64,000 nt of DNA from Cervus elaphus (Eukaryota; Chordata; Mammalia; Artiodactyla; Cervidae), in contig NC_057827.1 of the NCBI RefSeq assembly GCF_910594005.1, positions 6,944,001 through 7,008,000 of the forward strand, written 5' to 3'. The translations under genes and the position numbers were made by a program. Positions 32,716 through 44,395 of the stretch are shown piece after piece; the first letter of the stretch is position 1, and every line of letters begins with the position of its first letter. Below the pieces are notes generated by a model. It worked only from the letters and a program-made list of their open reading frames with translations, made no database searches and was not told the origin of the DNA.

Positions 32716-33892
32716 AATAATATATATATACATAAAACATTTTCTTTTAGTTTGAAACTTATATATGTAGATGTACATGCTGATCATCTGATTTGGTCAT
32801 TTCCAATCCACATTTCCTGTCCAAAGCACACACAGCCATAATGCATTGTCTGTACAGAGACAATGTTTCTATACAGACCAATTTCAACTTATTTGAAGTG
32901 ATGTGAGAAACAAAGACATTTGCACACGACTCTAAATGCAGATTCTTGTGGATTTTTACTCCCTCTCCTATCTTTAAAGAGTTCTCCCATGCACACATAA
33001 TGAGACGTTATTTTCATTTTCATGATTTACAATTACTGAGTCTTTCCAAAGCTTTGGAATTGTTTTTCATAGAAACTACCACTCTCTTTTTCCACTCTTA
33101 TGTCATGGCATTAGGTAATGTTTAATTAAAAGTATACAGTAATATCAAAGCACACTGGGGCAGGACAGCAAAGCTGCCAACTCCAGGGAGTCACAAGTCT
33201 TGAAGAATCAGTCAAGGGCCTGGGGATCGCAATAGCAACCCATGGATTTCCTGAGGGGAAGTAGAGCTGGGAGTGCCCAGTCAGGGCGTCTAGGCTTGTG
33301 ATAGTGAGGGCTGTGACAGTGAGCTAAACTCACTCAGGGTTGGATGGCTACCCACTGCAACGTCCTGTATGTTTTAAGCACATGCACATGTTTCCTCCTT
33401 TTATTAGGCACACACTGGATGGTTCATGCTCTGTGCTGGGTACCAAGAACACAGTCCTACAAATTGCAAATTCTACACCCAGCAGAGGCTCACAGATGCA
33501 TGGAGGCCAACCCCTATATCCTGCTCATTTCAAGCAATGTGACAGGTACTGTAAGAACACACAGGTTGGGCGTCAACAGCTGGTTCTGAGGGATGAGGCA
33601 CCTATTCACTGAGGATCCTTCAGAGTGAGGAGGAGCTGTTGGAGGTGGATAATACAGGGAAGCACTTCTTGGCAGAGGCATACGGCAAAGCTGCTGACAT
33701 GTGCAAAGCCTCAGTATCCCCAGGGATGGTCAGCAGCCCCGAGTGACTGGAGTCCAGGACATGGGCCCAGAGGGGAGACGGAAGGAGCCTGGGAGCAGGT
33801 GGACAAGGACGTGAGTTGCAGCATCAGACATTTTCTCTTCACACACTTGCATATTTTTGCTATGGAACAAACAATAATACTTTTTACCTGAA
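32716..33892. other. No recognised gene; possible L2-like piece
   Basis: 1.2 kb mostly unassigned. Around 33395-33460 (TTAGGCACACACTGGATGG, TGTGCTGGGTACCAAG) there is faint resemblance to the 3' end of L2, not strong enough to call. Two overlapping plus frames (33340-33612) have no recognised features. Confidence 0.35.
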
Positions 33893-34088
33893 ATTTTTAA
33901 ATTAAAAAAAATTATTTAAGTATAGTTGATTTACAATGCTGTTATTTCAGCTGTATTGCAAAGTGACTTAGTTTTATATATATATATTTTTTTCATATTC
34001 TCTTCCATTATGGTTTGTTACAGAATACTGAATATAGTTCCCTGTGTTATATGGTAGGACATTGTTGTTTATCCTGAGATATTTTTAA
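33893..34088 (-). mobile_element. Older ruminant L1 3' end, antisense
   Basis: AAGTATAGTTGATTTACAAT, GCAAAGTGACTTAGTTTTAT, then AATATAGTTCCCTGTGTTAT and TTGTTGTTTATCCTGAG: the 3' UTR of an L1 subfamily also seen at 59858-60065 and 61618-62545. Confidence 0.85.
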
Positions 34089-34355
34089 CATGCAGATGTG
34101 ATCCACCTAGAATTTATTTTATGTGTCAGAAGGAAAGGCATCACGCTTTTTAGCACCATCTTCACTGTTCCCTCACTCGTTAGCAAAGGCAGGTCCATCA
34201 TTTACCTGTGATCCTGGTTCCACAGGGTCTCCACCAAAGGCTCTGGGGAATGGCTCACACCAAAGTTCCTGCGCTGTGCAGAGACACCATCGCACACACA
34301 GGAGAACAGAGAGGACCCTGCAAGCACTGGTAAGTGTGTGCGCAACCAGAACACT
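34089..34355. other. Mostly unassigned
   Basis: The first 40 bases (CACCTAGAATTTATTTTATG) could be antisense L1 ORF2. The remainder is not recognised. Confidence 0.3.
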
Positions 34356-34975
34356 CATGCACTGCTGGTGGACACATAACAAGTCATAGCATTTTGTAAA
34401 GTCATCTGGTGATCTCCTAAAAAGTTAAACATGTGCCATATGAGCCAGCCATTCCGCCCTTAGGTATTTACCCAAGAGAGAAGAACCCTTTGTCCAGGCA
34501 AAGACTTACACGCAAGTGTTCACAGCAGTACATTTGGGAAAGCCTAAAACTAGAAATGTTATAAATGCCTGTCAAGAAATGAATGAATAAAGTCATATCC
34601 ATACAGTAGACCACTACTCAACAATAAACAGGAATGAATTGTTTATACAAGTAAGCTGATGGTAGAAAAACATCTCAAAATAATTATGCTGGAAGAAGTG
34701 AAGCGAATATAAAAATGTCATGCCATAATTCCATTTATATAAAATTCTAGAAAATATAGAAAGCAGGTCACTGGTTTCTTGGGACTGGAGGAGAGGAAGG
34801 AAGGGAACAGGGATAGGATTACAGAGGTGACAGAAGAAACTTCTGGAAGAGATGGCTCTGTTCACTGTCCTGGTTGTGCTGAACTTTCAGGGTTTACAAA
34901 TTTTACAGTTTATATACTTTATATGTGTGAAGCTTATTGTACACCAATTATCCCTGGATAAACTCTTGAAAGAGA
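34356..34975 (+). mobile_element. L1M-type LINE 3' end
   Basis: CACTGCTGGTGGACACATAA, then GCCATTCCGCCCTTAGGTAT, GTTCACAGCAGTACATTTGG, ACAGTAGACCACTACTCAAC and a degenerate 3' part down to GTGTGAAGCTTATTGTACAC. Typical old L1 ORF2 end without open frames. Confidence 0.82.
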
Positions 34976-35098
34976 CACTGTGTCTAATCCATTTTTGCAC
35001 AGCATATACCAGAATAAAGTTCCTCAGCCAAGGGTGTTTCAGAAAGAAATTTGCTTTAATTTTAGATTATATGATAGAAATGTATCCTTGAGTCATGC

Positions 35099-35882
35099 TG
35101 TTGTTGTTTTGTTGCTCAGTTGTGTCCGACTCTTTGTGACACCATGGACTGCAGCACGCCAGGCTTCCTTGTCCTTCTCTATCTCCCAGAGCTTCCTCAA
35201 ACTCATGTCATCGAGTCAGTGATGCCTTTCAACCATCTCATCCTCTCTTGTCCCCTTCTCCTCCTGCCGTCAAGCTTCCCCAGTATCAGGGTCTATTCCA
35301 ATGAGTTGTCTCTTTGCATCAGGTGGCCAAACTATCGGAGCTTCAGCTTTAGCATCAGTCCTTCCAATGAAGTCAGGGTTGATTTCCTTTAGCATTGACT
35401 GGTTTGATTTCCTTGCTGTCCAAGCAACTCTTAGGAGTCTTCTCCAGCACCACGATTTGAAAGCATCAATTCTTCAGGGCTTAGCCTCCTTTATGGTCCT
35501 ACTCTCAGACCTGTACATGACTACCAGAAAAACAATAGCTTTAACTATACAGACCTTTGTTGGCCAAGTGATGTCTCTGCTTTTTAATACACTGTCTAGG
35601 TTTGTCATAGCTTTCCTTCCAAGGAGCAAGTGTCTTTTAATTTCATGGCTGCAGTCACCATCTGCTATGATTTTGGAGCCCAAGAAAATAAAGTCTGACA
35701 CTGTTTCTATTGTTTCCCCATCTATTTGCCATGAAGTGATGGGACCGGATGCCATGATCTTCATTTTTTGAGTGTGGAGTTTTAAGCCAGCTTTTTTACT
35801 CTCCTCTTTCACCTTCATCAAGAGGCTCTTTAGTTCCTCTTTGTTCTCTGCCATTAGGGTGGTGTCATCTGCATTTCTGAGG
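35099..35882 (-). mobile_element. BovB LINE 3' half, antisense
   Basis: Left end GTTGCTCAGTTGTGTCCGAC is the BovB terminus. The element runs back through the C-terminal region to the RT catalytic motif, where minus-strand codons read ADDTTLMAE (35850-35870). This copy keeps both Asp codons. 5' truncation falls just upstream. The minus frame 35474-35854 covers ENKEELKSLLMKVKEESKKA and IMASGPITSWQIDGETIETV. Confidence 0.93.
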
Positions 35883-35974
35883 ATGTGGGAAAGGCAATTT
35901 TTTAATTGTACTTGTTTTCTGTTTTAAGTTTAAAAATTGTTTTCTTCATGTGTATCATAAGGAATTTATATGAA

Positions 35975-36340
35975 GCATATACTTGTGGCCTAGGAGCTGC
36001 CACAGGTGGGGAGGCTTAAACAGCAGAAGGATACAGTCACACAGTTCTGGAGGCCAGGAGTCTGAGATCAAGGTATGACCAGGGTTGTTTCTTTCTGAGG
36101 CCTTGGTCTGCCCACAGCCATCTTCTCCCTGTGTCTCTCTCCGTCTTCTTCCCTTTGTGTGAGTTTTATCTTTCCCTTTCTCTTCATGTGGTGTTATTTT
36201 TTGTAAGGTCAACAGTCATATTGGTTGAGGAGTCCGCCCAACTCAAGTGTGACCTCATCTTTACTAATCACCCTGGGTCACTGTGGATAAGATTCTCAGG
36301 TATTGGCAGTAAGACTTCTACACATAAATAGGGAGAGGGA
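35975..36340 (-). mobile_element. MLT1/MaLR-like LTR remnant, antisense
   Basis: GGCTTAAACAGCAGAAGGAT, CAGTTCTGGAGGCCAGGAGT, GAGATCAAGGTATGACCAGG, ACAGTCATATTGGTTGAGG and TGTGACCTCATCTTTACTAA in this order match a common old mammalian LTR-type repeat. I assign it to the ERVL-MaLR group from memory; the subfamily is uncertain. Confidence 0.55.
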
Positions 36341-37289
36341 GCAAGTCAACTCATAACAAAGCGCCACCTTATATTTTCATTGTTACAAAGCAAGAAAGGG
36401 AGAATTTTAAAAGCTAGCCTGTTTTTTGTAAACTGTAAACCTGCTGCAGTCACTTGGGAACCCAGCAGGCAGCACAAGAAACTTCTGTTGGGATTTTTGT
36501 GCATCTCCTCACCTGGGCCACCTGCTGCTTCTCTGGGCTGTACTCTGTAACTATGGAGCACAGAATTTCACCAGGTTGGTCCTTCCAGCTCTGCTACTTT
36601 GGGCTGGGCCTTTGTAACTCTTTGCACCTGCTTCTGCAGGCAAGGATCTGTGGGTCTGTACAGGTAGAGACTTACTTTAGTAAGTCTGCTTACTTTAGTC
36701 CTTCCTCTGGTCCAAGCAGCATCAAGTTGTCCACATGAATGAAATCCACTGGAACAGCTGTTGGAGATCTGTATTCAAACTTTGAATCACTCTGAAGACT
36801 ACAGCTCTTCAGAATGAATTTTGGATTTCAAAGCCTAATAATGGTGAAAATGGCATACCCTTCAGGAGAGAGAGGTTTTCCCCTTGATGTGGCTCTCATG
36901 TGGTGACATGGGCTGAATGTCTTGCCACCGCTGCAAGAAGCAGTCCCAGGGGCCTGTGGAGAGGAGGACCTTGGGAGGAGAGGAACAACTGGCAGAACTG
37001 TCCCAGGGCTTCTCGGCTGCATTGTCCTCATGGGGCCCTTCTTGGATGGACTGCAAGAATCACAGGGTAGGGACCTTCTCAGCCCCTGACAGTTGTCTTA
37101 ACCTCACATGGACCCCTTTGCAAGAGACACCTCATACCTGATGGTTTGTAATGGATTTCATTCACTCATCAGTGATTTTCTCTTCAACATCCTGACTGCC
37201 TAGCCCAGTTTTGGGTTGTACAAACATCATTTACTTCTGCAATTAGCACTCTCCCAGAACACGTGTTGACTTAAAAAAAATCAGTCACA
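36341..37289. other. No recognised gene or repeat
   Basis: About 950 bases, moderately GC-rich. Frames of 60-94 codons occur on both strands around 36454-37141 without family resemblance. Confidence 0.35.
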
Positions 37290-37830
37290 ATCTAAAAGTT
37301 GAGCGTTAAGCTTTATTTGGTGGGAATTTTTAGGGCTTCAAGCCCAGGAGACAGCATCTCAAGTGACCCTGAGAAAACTGCTACAAGGAAGTGAAGGGGA
37401 GGAGTCAGATTATACAGAAGTTTGCCACACAGGGCAAAGTATTTCTGTGGATTAAAGAAAACTAGACGTCTGAAGTGAAGGAATTTAGCCCTTTTTTATG
37501 TATGGGAAGATGCAAGAGTCTGGACTCACAGAAATCATTCCTTTTATATGCTCCTCAGCTATCTGTAGCCCACTTCTTCACATCATGAGTTCCTCAGTGC
37601 TCACTGTAGGGAGTGGCTGCAGGCTGAGGGTGGCTGGATCACAGGAGGGCTAAATGATGATGGATCACGTCATCATTGATGACTGTGACATCCTTGCTTA
37701 CCGATATGGCAAGAAATACTCCATTTCTCATACCTACCAGCCTTTTCTTTATATCAACCTACTTTTCTTGAATATTCTCCCCCCAACTTTAATGATACTG
37801 TCATAAATGGCATTATAGTTCTTGCTTCTT
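37290..37830. repeat. Probable old interspersed repeat, family not assigned
   Basis: The order GCTTTATTTGGTGGGAATTT, CAGGAGACAGCATCTCAAG, CTACAAGGAAGTGAAGGGGA, GGGAAGATGCAAGAGTCTGG, GAAATCATTCCTTTTATATG and GCAAGAAATACTCCATTTC is familiar to me as a dispersed mammalian repeat, possibly LTR-type, but I cannot name it. Confidence 0.4.
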
Positions 37831-38465
37831 CTGTGTGCCTTCTGATTGATGAGAGGCTTGCGGAAGCTTCCTGATGGGAGGGACTGGCTGTGGGGAAAAC
37901 TGGGTCTTGCTCTGGTGGGCTGGGTCAAGCTCAGTAAATTTTTAATCCAATTGTCTACTAATGAGTGGGGCTGTGCTCCTTCCCTGTTAGTTGTTTGGCC
38001 TGAGGTGACCCAGTCCTAGAATCTGCAGTCTCTATGGTAGGGCCACTGGTGACCTCAAAAAAGGACACACACCTCCTCCCAGGACGCTGCTGCCGGTGAC
38101 CTGTCCCCACAGCGGGCTGCTTCCAGCCCACGCCTCTGCAGGAGACCTTCAAACACTCACAGGCAAGTCTGCCTCAGTCATATAAGGTCACTGCTCCTTT
38201 CTCCTGGGTCCTGGTGCACACGAGATTTTGTTTGTGTCCTCCAAGAGTCTCTGTTTCCCCCAGTCTTGCATAAGTGTTGTAATCAAATCCCACTGTCCTT
38301 AAAAGTCAGATTCCCTGGGGATTTCCAGTCCCTTTGCTGGATCCCCAGCACCTAGAACCTTTACAACTGTGCAAGAATTTATTTGATATTATTGTTCTCC
38401 AGTTTGTGGGTTGCTCACCCAGTGGGTGTGGGGTTTGATTTTATCATGATTGCACCCCTCTTACC
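37831..38465 (+). repeat. Unnamed ruminant modular repeat, copy A
   Basis: Shares a long ordered series of blocks with 57985-58800 and 62900-63714: GGGAGGGACTGGCTGTGGG, CTCAGTAAATTTTTAATCC, ATGAGTGGGGCTGTGCTCC, TTGGCCTGAGGTGACCCAG, GGAGACCTTCAAACACTCAC, GGTCCTGGTGCACACGAG, TTCCCTGGGGATTTCCAGTC and GTGGGTTGCTCACCCAGTGG. I cannot name the family. No long open frame. Confidence 0.75.
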
Positions 38466-38555
38466 ATAAATGTCACAAATAGACATAAATGGTCATAATG
38501 GAGTCATAAATGCAGGCTGGCACATTCAAATAAAAATGTTGGTATAGCCCTGAAA

Positions 38556-38776
38556 GATCTCCCAATGGCTCAAGTGGTAAAGAATCTGCCTGCAATGCAG
38601 GAGACACGGGCGATGCCAGTTCAATCTCTAGGTCTGGAAGATCCTCTGGAGCAGGAAATGGCAACCTACTCCAGTATTCTTGCCTGGGAAATTCCATGGA
38701 GAGAGGAACCTAATGGGTTATGGTCCATAGGGCTGCAAAGACTCAGGTGTGACTGAGTGACTGGGCGTGCAAACAT
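38556..38776 (+). mobile_element. Bov-tA SINE
   Basis: Body features GGTAAAGAATCTGCCTGCAA, GCAACCTACTCCAGTATTCT and CTGCAAAGACTCAGGTGTG. Flanks GCCCTGAAA (38547-38555) and GCTCTGAAA (38777-38785) are a probable 9-bp TSD. Confidence 0.92.
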
Positions 38777-38785
38777 GCTCTGAAA

Positions 38786-39115
38786 ATTGTCTTGTGTACA
38801 AGTGGCAGAATATACACCCTACTTTGCCCCTTCTCAGGGATTCATAACCTTTTATAAGGAGGTTTTTTGAATGAAAAGGAACAAAAAATGTGTGCACTTT
38901 CCCTAGACAGTGATTGTTCTTTCATTACCTGCCAATTGAGAAAATATGTAACAACCAAGATATTCTGAATTCAGAATGAGTGGGCATTACATTCATGACA
39001 AAAACAGTGCAGGCTGAGGAAAACCTTGCATATAAGCTGCTCTGAAGTCCCCTGAAACTCTAGAGCTCCTGGCTCCTCCTCATTGTGTGGTCTTAGCATG
39101 TTTGCTTTTTTTTCT
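38786..39115. other. No recognised gene or repeat
   Basis: Unassigned spacer. Confidence 0.3.
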
Positions 39116-39215
39116 GGTTTCAGGTCCCAATCTGTGAAATGGGGGTAAGAGTCCCTGCTTGCATGTTACCTCACAGATAATGTTTTTGTGAAGATAAAAT
39201 TAATTAGTGCTAATG
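39116..39215 (+). mobile_element. MIR SINE remnant
   Basis: CAGGTCCCAATCTGTGAAAT, then GGGGGTAAGAGTCCCTGCTT, TACCTCACAGATAATGTTTT, TGTGAAGATAAAATTAATTA matches the order of the MIR 3' half (a 'cctcatctgtaaaatggg' type start, 'gtgaggattaaatgag' type end). Confidence 0.65.
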
Positions 39216-40017
39216 AAAGGAGGAAAACAAAACTTATTAAATGCAAAATATAAAATTATAAGCCTTTCTGTAAAATATCAGAAGAAAACTAGGTCCCTGG
39301 GAAGAGGATGGGAGAGAAAATGTGGGTGGGGGAATGGAGGCCAGAGGCGATGGAGACCCTGACCCATGGGCCCTGCATGACCTGCAGGCTCAGATGGCTG
39401 AGATTCGGACAGGACTCAGCTCAAGTGAGGTCAGCAGGCAGGTGGCAAGAAGAAAGAGGAGACCACGTGGCCCAGTGCGACCTCTAGGACCCTGGGGTCA
39501 GCTTTGGCTTGGGGTTCTGCCTGTGCACTGAAGGGAGGGGCGTGGAGGTACTTGGGGTGCCTGGCTTCTCTCCAGGCCTGTATGTTTGGGGGGGTGGGGA
39601 AGGGGGAGGGGAAACAGGTCAAGGCAGCACGTGGGGCTCCTATCCTTCTTGGAAAAATCCTCCAGGACCGGCGTCGCTGCCCTGTGGCTGTCAGGAGGGA
39701 TGCGAGGATGAGAGAAAGGCCAGGGAACAGCAGTGGGGACAGAGCCTGCCCACTAGGCGGGCAGGGAGCAGGGACCACCCCCCCACCCCACCCCCGCAGC
39801 TCTAACAAAGGAAAGGGCTATGACGGCACTCTCCCTTTGTGTCTCAGGCTCCTTTTAAATCTGTGCTCCTTTGGAAGACTGAATCTGTCAGCATGGTTCA
39901 TAGAGGCTGCTGCTTGGACAGTATCAAGAACTAAATAAAAGTTCTTGGGCAGGATGGCATTATACAGCTCTTGGTATTATACAAACCGAGACCAAAGGTG
40001 ACTTTGAAATAATAGGA
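39216..40017. other. No recognised gene; G-rich and C-rich tracts
   Basis: Unassigned. Contains a G-rich tract (39588-39616) and a C-rich tract (39776-39798). Overlapping frames up to 144 codons follow from the skewed composition and show no known domain. Confidence 0.35.
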
Positions 40018-40159
40018 AGTGACAATCAGGCAGGCAGGAAGGGCCTTATAAATAGATTAGAAGGTTTGCAGTGAGCTTATTTTAGCTTTTCTGGTCCATA
40101 ATAGTGACGATGTAATAGTGCTTGGTGCTCCAAAGCAATAGACAATACCCTTCCTTGAC
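40018..40159 (+). repeat. Left copy of a local direct duplication
   Basis: Ordered blocks TGACAATCAGGCAGGCAGG, AAATAGATTAGAAGG, GAGCTTATTTTAGCTTTTCT, GGTCCATAATAGTGACGATG and CCTTCCTTGA recur at 40509-40650. The two copies match at most positions, with small differences. Confidence 0.9.
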
Positions 40160-40260
40160 TTTCCCCACCTCTTTTTAGTTCAAAAGCTCAAGAGTAGGTA
40201 AAATCTAAGTTTCCGAGTTTCCGTAATGAATACAAAACTCCTTTTAGAAAAATTCTGTGT

Positions 40261-40462
40261 GCATGTGTGCTAAGTCACTTCAGTAGTGTCTAACTCTGTG
40301 CAACCCTATGGACCAGTGCCTACCAGGCTCCTCTGCTCATGGGATTCTCCAGGCAAGAATATTGGATGGGTTGCATCCCCTCCTCCAAGGGATCTTCCCA
40401 ACTGAGGGAAGGAATGTGTTTCTTTTAGTCTCTTGCATTGGCAGGTGGGTTCTTCACCACGA
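40261..40462 (-). mobile_element. Bov-tA SINE, antisense
   Basis: GCATGTGTGCTAAGTCACTT, CAGGCTCCTCTGCTCATGGG, AGGCAAGAATATTGGATGGG to CTCTTGCATTGGCAGGTGGG. The tRNA-like end is degraded. Lies between the two copies of the local duplication. Confidence 0.88.
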
Positions 40463-40508
40463 TCATACATAACAAGGGCTCCAGTGTGACCCCATTGGTC
40501 ACAAAGGA

Positions 40509-40650
40509 GGTGACAATCAGGCAGGCATGGGGGGGCCTTGTAAATAGATTAGAATGCTTGACGTGAGCTTATTTTAGCTTTTCTGGTCCATAATAGTGAC
40601 GATGTAATAACGTGTGATGTTCTGATGCAAAAGACAATATCCTTCCTTGA
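40509..40650 (+). repeat. Right copy of a local direct duplication
   Basis: See 40018-40159. Differences include CATGGGGGGGCC in place of CAGGAAGGGCC and AACGTGTGATG in place of AGTGCTTGGTG. Confidence 0.9.
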
Positions 40651-43064
40651 ATTCAGGATCTCAATATTGGCCCAGTTTAGAGATCCTGGTTAAAGGACAG
40701 CTCTGTTAGAAAAATGTAGAGCAACACATCTGCTATCCTGATGCTCATCTAGCGAATCCCTGCTTCACACAAGTGCACACACTGGGGGAGTCCTGGAGGG
40801 GAAGCTGAGCTCTGCAGTCCAGGAGCAGGACAAGCTACATGTCCACCCCCTCGCAAGGAACCAGTGGGGCAGCAGACTGCGGGGTCACACGAGCCCTTGT
40901 TATGCCTGATAGGGTGTCCATTTGAGGTCAACCAAGAAGACAGCAGAAGATTTATTTCAAGTCACCACCAATTTCCCTAAATAAACATTTTAGGTGCCAA
41001 GCTGAGAAGGGTGGTTTGGGAGGCAGGGCTGCCCAAGGGAGGGACTTCACCTGTGAAGGGGCAGGAGTCTGATTGCTGACAGTTCTGGCCACTCCTGCAT
41101 TTTCATCTTTGTGGCTGTAGCTGGGCTTCGTGGTCCAGGAGGGAGACCGGCTCTAGCACAAAGGTTGCATGGCTCTTGTTTGGGTTGTTTTTGCAGTAGG
41201 AATCTGACATTTTAATTACAAAATCTTTTACATTTCTGCTGAGTACTCCCTGTGACCCTGGAAGAGTCGGGGGAGTTGAGTGGCTACTGTTTTCAGAATT
41301 TGTCCACCACGGAACCTAACCCAGGAGTCACCTTTTTCAAAGCTGAGTACTGGAACTCCTGGGAGGCAGACCCAGGTCAGCCCTGGCGCGGCACTCAGCA
41401 CCCTCCCTCTGGGCAGGGCCTTGGGGCACTTCTGGGCTGAAGGGTCTTGCTCTGCATTCTCCCCTGCCCATCTCTGTCAGCTTGAGTCAGTTAAGGTGCC
41501 TGAGCCCTGTAGGGCCAGAACCACCCCCTTAGACAGACCCTCAGCTTCCATGCACACAGGGCCCAGTTTCGTGGTCTCATATGCGGTTAGCGCAGAGCCT
41601 CTGGAGACCCCATGCATCGCCTTCGTGTTCTTCCGAGAGTGCCATTCACTGTCTGACTGCCACAGGGGGCCTCAGAAAGCACGTGGTGTGAACTGGATGA
41701 TGCATGGTTTCTCAATGTAGCTGTCTGGGTGACTTGTGGTGAGTGTGTCAATATGGGTGAGTATATGTGTTCATGTGGTTGTGCATGTGTGTGAGACAGG
41801 GCATGACTGAGACAGTGCATATGCCAAAACACGCTTTCATTTTTCTTCTTTGGCTGTCCAGAAAGGCTGCCTTCTCCTCACACAACTGGCTGGGGTTGAG
41901 TCTCTCGCAGACGGCCGGGCATTCTAGAAGATGGCCACAGGGAGCGTGGGCACAGATACCAGGGTGCACAATCTTTCTTGCTGCACATCCTCCTGAGGCT
42001 CCGTGGCTCCCGCTGGAGGTGGCCAGGCCTCCTGGTCTCCTGTGCTGCCTGGGGAAGCTGGCATCGGTAGCCAAGTCCCTAGTCCCCGAATGGCCTCAAT
42101 CCCATCACCCAGACCACAGGACCTAGGGGAAAGGCACATGTTGCCTCTTTCCTGTGACCCTGGTCTGGTGTTCCCGGGAGGCCACCAAATCCAGAAGGCA
42201 GGTGCAGTTGTGGGGTCCCTGGGTATGGCCCTCTCTCTTGAAAGTCCTGTTTGTCCTCCTTCAGGATAACTTGTCCTCTGAGAGGGGCCAAGGTTCAGGC
42301 TCCCAGAGCCACAGACCCCGTCCTCCACCCGAGAACAGTTGCAGCAGGACCGTGGCCTCTGCGGATTGGACGGCAGTCCTGTCTGCCCGGCTGCAGACAC
42401 TGTTGCCAGAATCGATGGTTCCCCTTCTAGTGGCCTCAAGAAGGCAGACTCACAGCATCAGGGCAGGGAGGAGGCTAGGGCAGGGTCAGCTCAGGGACAT
42501 CCCTTCAAGCTAAGGCCCAGCCTAGTGAGTGCCAGCCGGCCCCAGGATCACACGCCTGCAGCCAGTGTGGAAGCCTCTTCCCCACCAGCGTTGCCACAAG
42601 CCAACAGCCATTTCTGACCCCACCTTTCCCCTCGTCTCCACGTGAGCCCTCTGAGAACACCCCCGCTTGAAGCACTGCTGTGGTGGTCATTTAATCATTA
42701 CATCTGGATACCAATTGGAGAGGTCAGCAGCATATTTAGAGATTGCTATTTAGTGTGTATGATGGTTGACAAATTAATGAAAATATACCCTTCACCCAAA
42801 GCAGAGGAAGGGCTGAGGGACGGACTGGGCTGTCAGGGGCACCCCCAGCTGGCGCCGGTCCCGCCTGAGCACCGCGGGTGTCCCATCCCCACCCTGGGGC
42901 CCTGGCTCTTCTCCCAGCAGGACCGCAGCCCCAGGGCACAGGCAGAAGACGGAGGAGACTTGACTGTGTTGCTTTGCTCCCTGGCTTCCTGAAACCTACA
43001 TGTACGCCTGCTTTGAGCTCCCCCTCAACACCGCCTGTTTCTGAAGAAGCAGCAGGATTGCTCT
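40651..43064. other. Repeat-poor, partly GC-rich, no supported gene
   Basis: 2.4 kb in which I recognise no transposon. Several overlapping frames of 80-171 codons occur on both strands between 41280 and 43000. None has a recognised domain, and frames on both strands of the same bases point to composition rather than coding. 42660-42790 is a more AT-rich, compositionally distinct stretch. If the window holds an exon or conserved element of a neighbouring gene, this is where I would look first. Confidence 0.4.
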
Positions 43065-43215
43065 TCTTTAGAGCTGCATTTCTCAAACTCCACATGAAAT
43101 TCATCACTGGTGGAAAGGCAAGTGATGATCCAGCAGGTCTGGGTGGTCACAGAGTCCCACCTCAGTGTCTGACAAGCTGTCAGGAAATGATGCTGCACTC
43201 CATGGGGTGCACTCC
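43065..43215 (+). mobile_element. MER5-like (hAT-Charlie) remnant
   Basis: CATTTCTCAAACTCCACATG, then CAGCAGGTCTGGGTGGTCAC, ACAAGCTGTCAGGAAATGAT, GCTGC follows the order of the MER5A-type DNA transposon. Highly diverged; edges uncertain. Confidence 0.45.
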
Positions 43216-44395
43216 TCACTGGGGCTGCACCTATAATCCCGGTGACCAGGCTGCACCCCCTCCCTCCCAATTACATCCAAACCTCTGTGGCGGCCAAAGG
43301 TCAAGAGCTTTTAGAGCACCAACTTCAATGGACTATTTCCCCTTCCCTGTGCGGGTGTGTGGGTGTCAAAGAGAGCACCAGGCCTGCTGACTCAAGAGAG
43401 CCCCTGAGCAAACATAAGACAGACTGGTCTGTTAAAGTGAAGAGCATTTTTTGGTCTTCTGCTGGCACTTGCTGCTTGCAGAGAAGCTGCGCTGGCTGGG
43501 ACACAAGCTCCCACTTCCCTGAGTCTTCAGGAAGCCTCCCCTCAGCTTGCTGCCTCCACACATGTCCTTCCCAAGATGTGCTCACTGGTGTCTAGACTTG
43601 GAGAACAAGAAATGGACCTCTGCAAGAAAGGGAAACCATCGCTGGGAAATTTCCAGTGATGGGGAGTCACCAGGTATGGAGGAATCAGTAGCTTCTTGCT
43701 GAGGCCACAATCTGTCAAGTGATACAGGACAAATGAGCCTCCCCTTAATGCCAACAAACACAGAAGTGGGCGCCTTTGTCTAGGGCTTGGCCAGGCAGCT
43801 CTCTTTCCTTTGCTGAGACACTAGGGCTGAGTGAGAAAAGGATGCAGCTATTACTTCCTTCCTCCAAGGTCTCGACCATGTCAGCCTCGAGTTCTTAAGG
43901 CTCTTTTCACTCTCGTGCAGAGGGAGGCTGAATAGTGAAGATGGAAAGCATCTCTGACTCTGGAGCAGGAACCCTCACCCTGGTCCTGGATCTTCATGTG
44001 GCTCCTGTGTGCACCTGGGTGGTGGGTTCACTCTGTACTTCGGCAACTTTACCTGTGAGATGAGGATGAAAATCACAGAACAACCACCTGCAAATGTGTG
44101 ATGACGACTTCCAGAGGACCCCATGCTGGAGGAGCTGCCTTCACTCTCCTGGGAGGCGCCTCGCAGCCCATCTTCTGTGGGTGGGAAGGCAGCCCCTTGG
44201 TGTTGCTGAGCACCCCTCTAAGGCAAGGCTGTGGCCCACCCTCCTTTCCCACCTCCCCGACAGCACCTTTCTGGCTCTTCTGGTCTCTCCTGGGCTCCAC
44301 AGCTTAGGTGGCAGCTTCCCACACATTGCCCCCTCCTCCCCCACTCAGAGGTAGTTTCTCAGAGTGTAATGTACGAGGCACACGCATGTTCTATC
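43216..44395. other. No recognised gene; possible MIR piece
   Basis: Repeat-poor sequence. A MIR-like phrase (TTACCTGTGAGATGAGGATG) occurs near 44048-44070. Overlapping frames up to about 120 codons have no support. Confidence 0.35.

Noticed and set aside
32252..32740. 162-codon minus frame
   Set aside because: Spans SINEs and a microsatellite; translated repeat, not a gene.
41924..42439. 171-codon minus frame and other overlapping frames in 41.2-43.4 kb
   Set aside because: Frames overlap on both strands of the same GC-rich DNA with no domain, start context or splice evidence.
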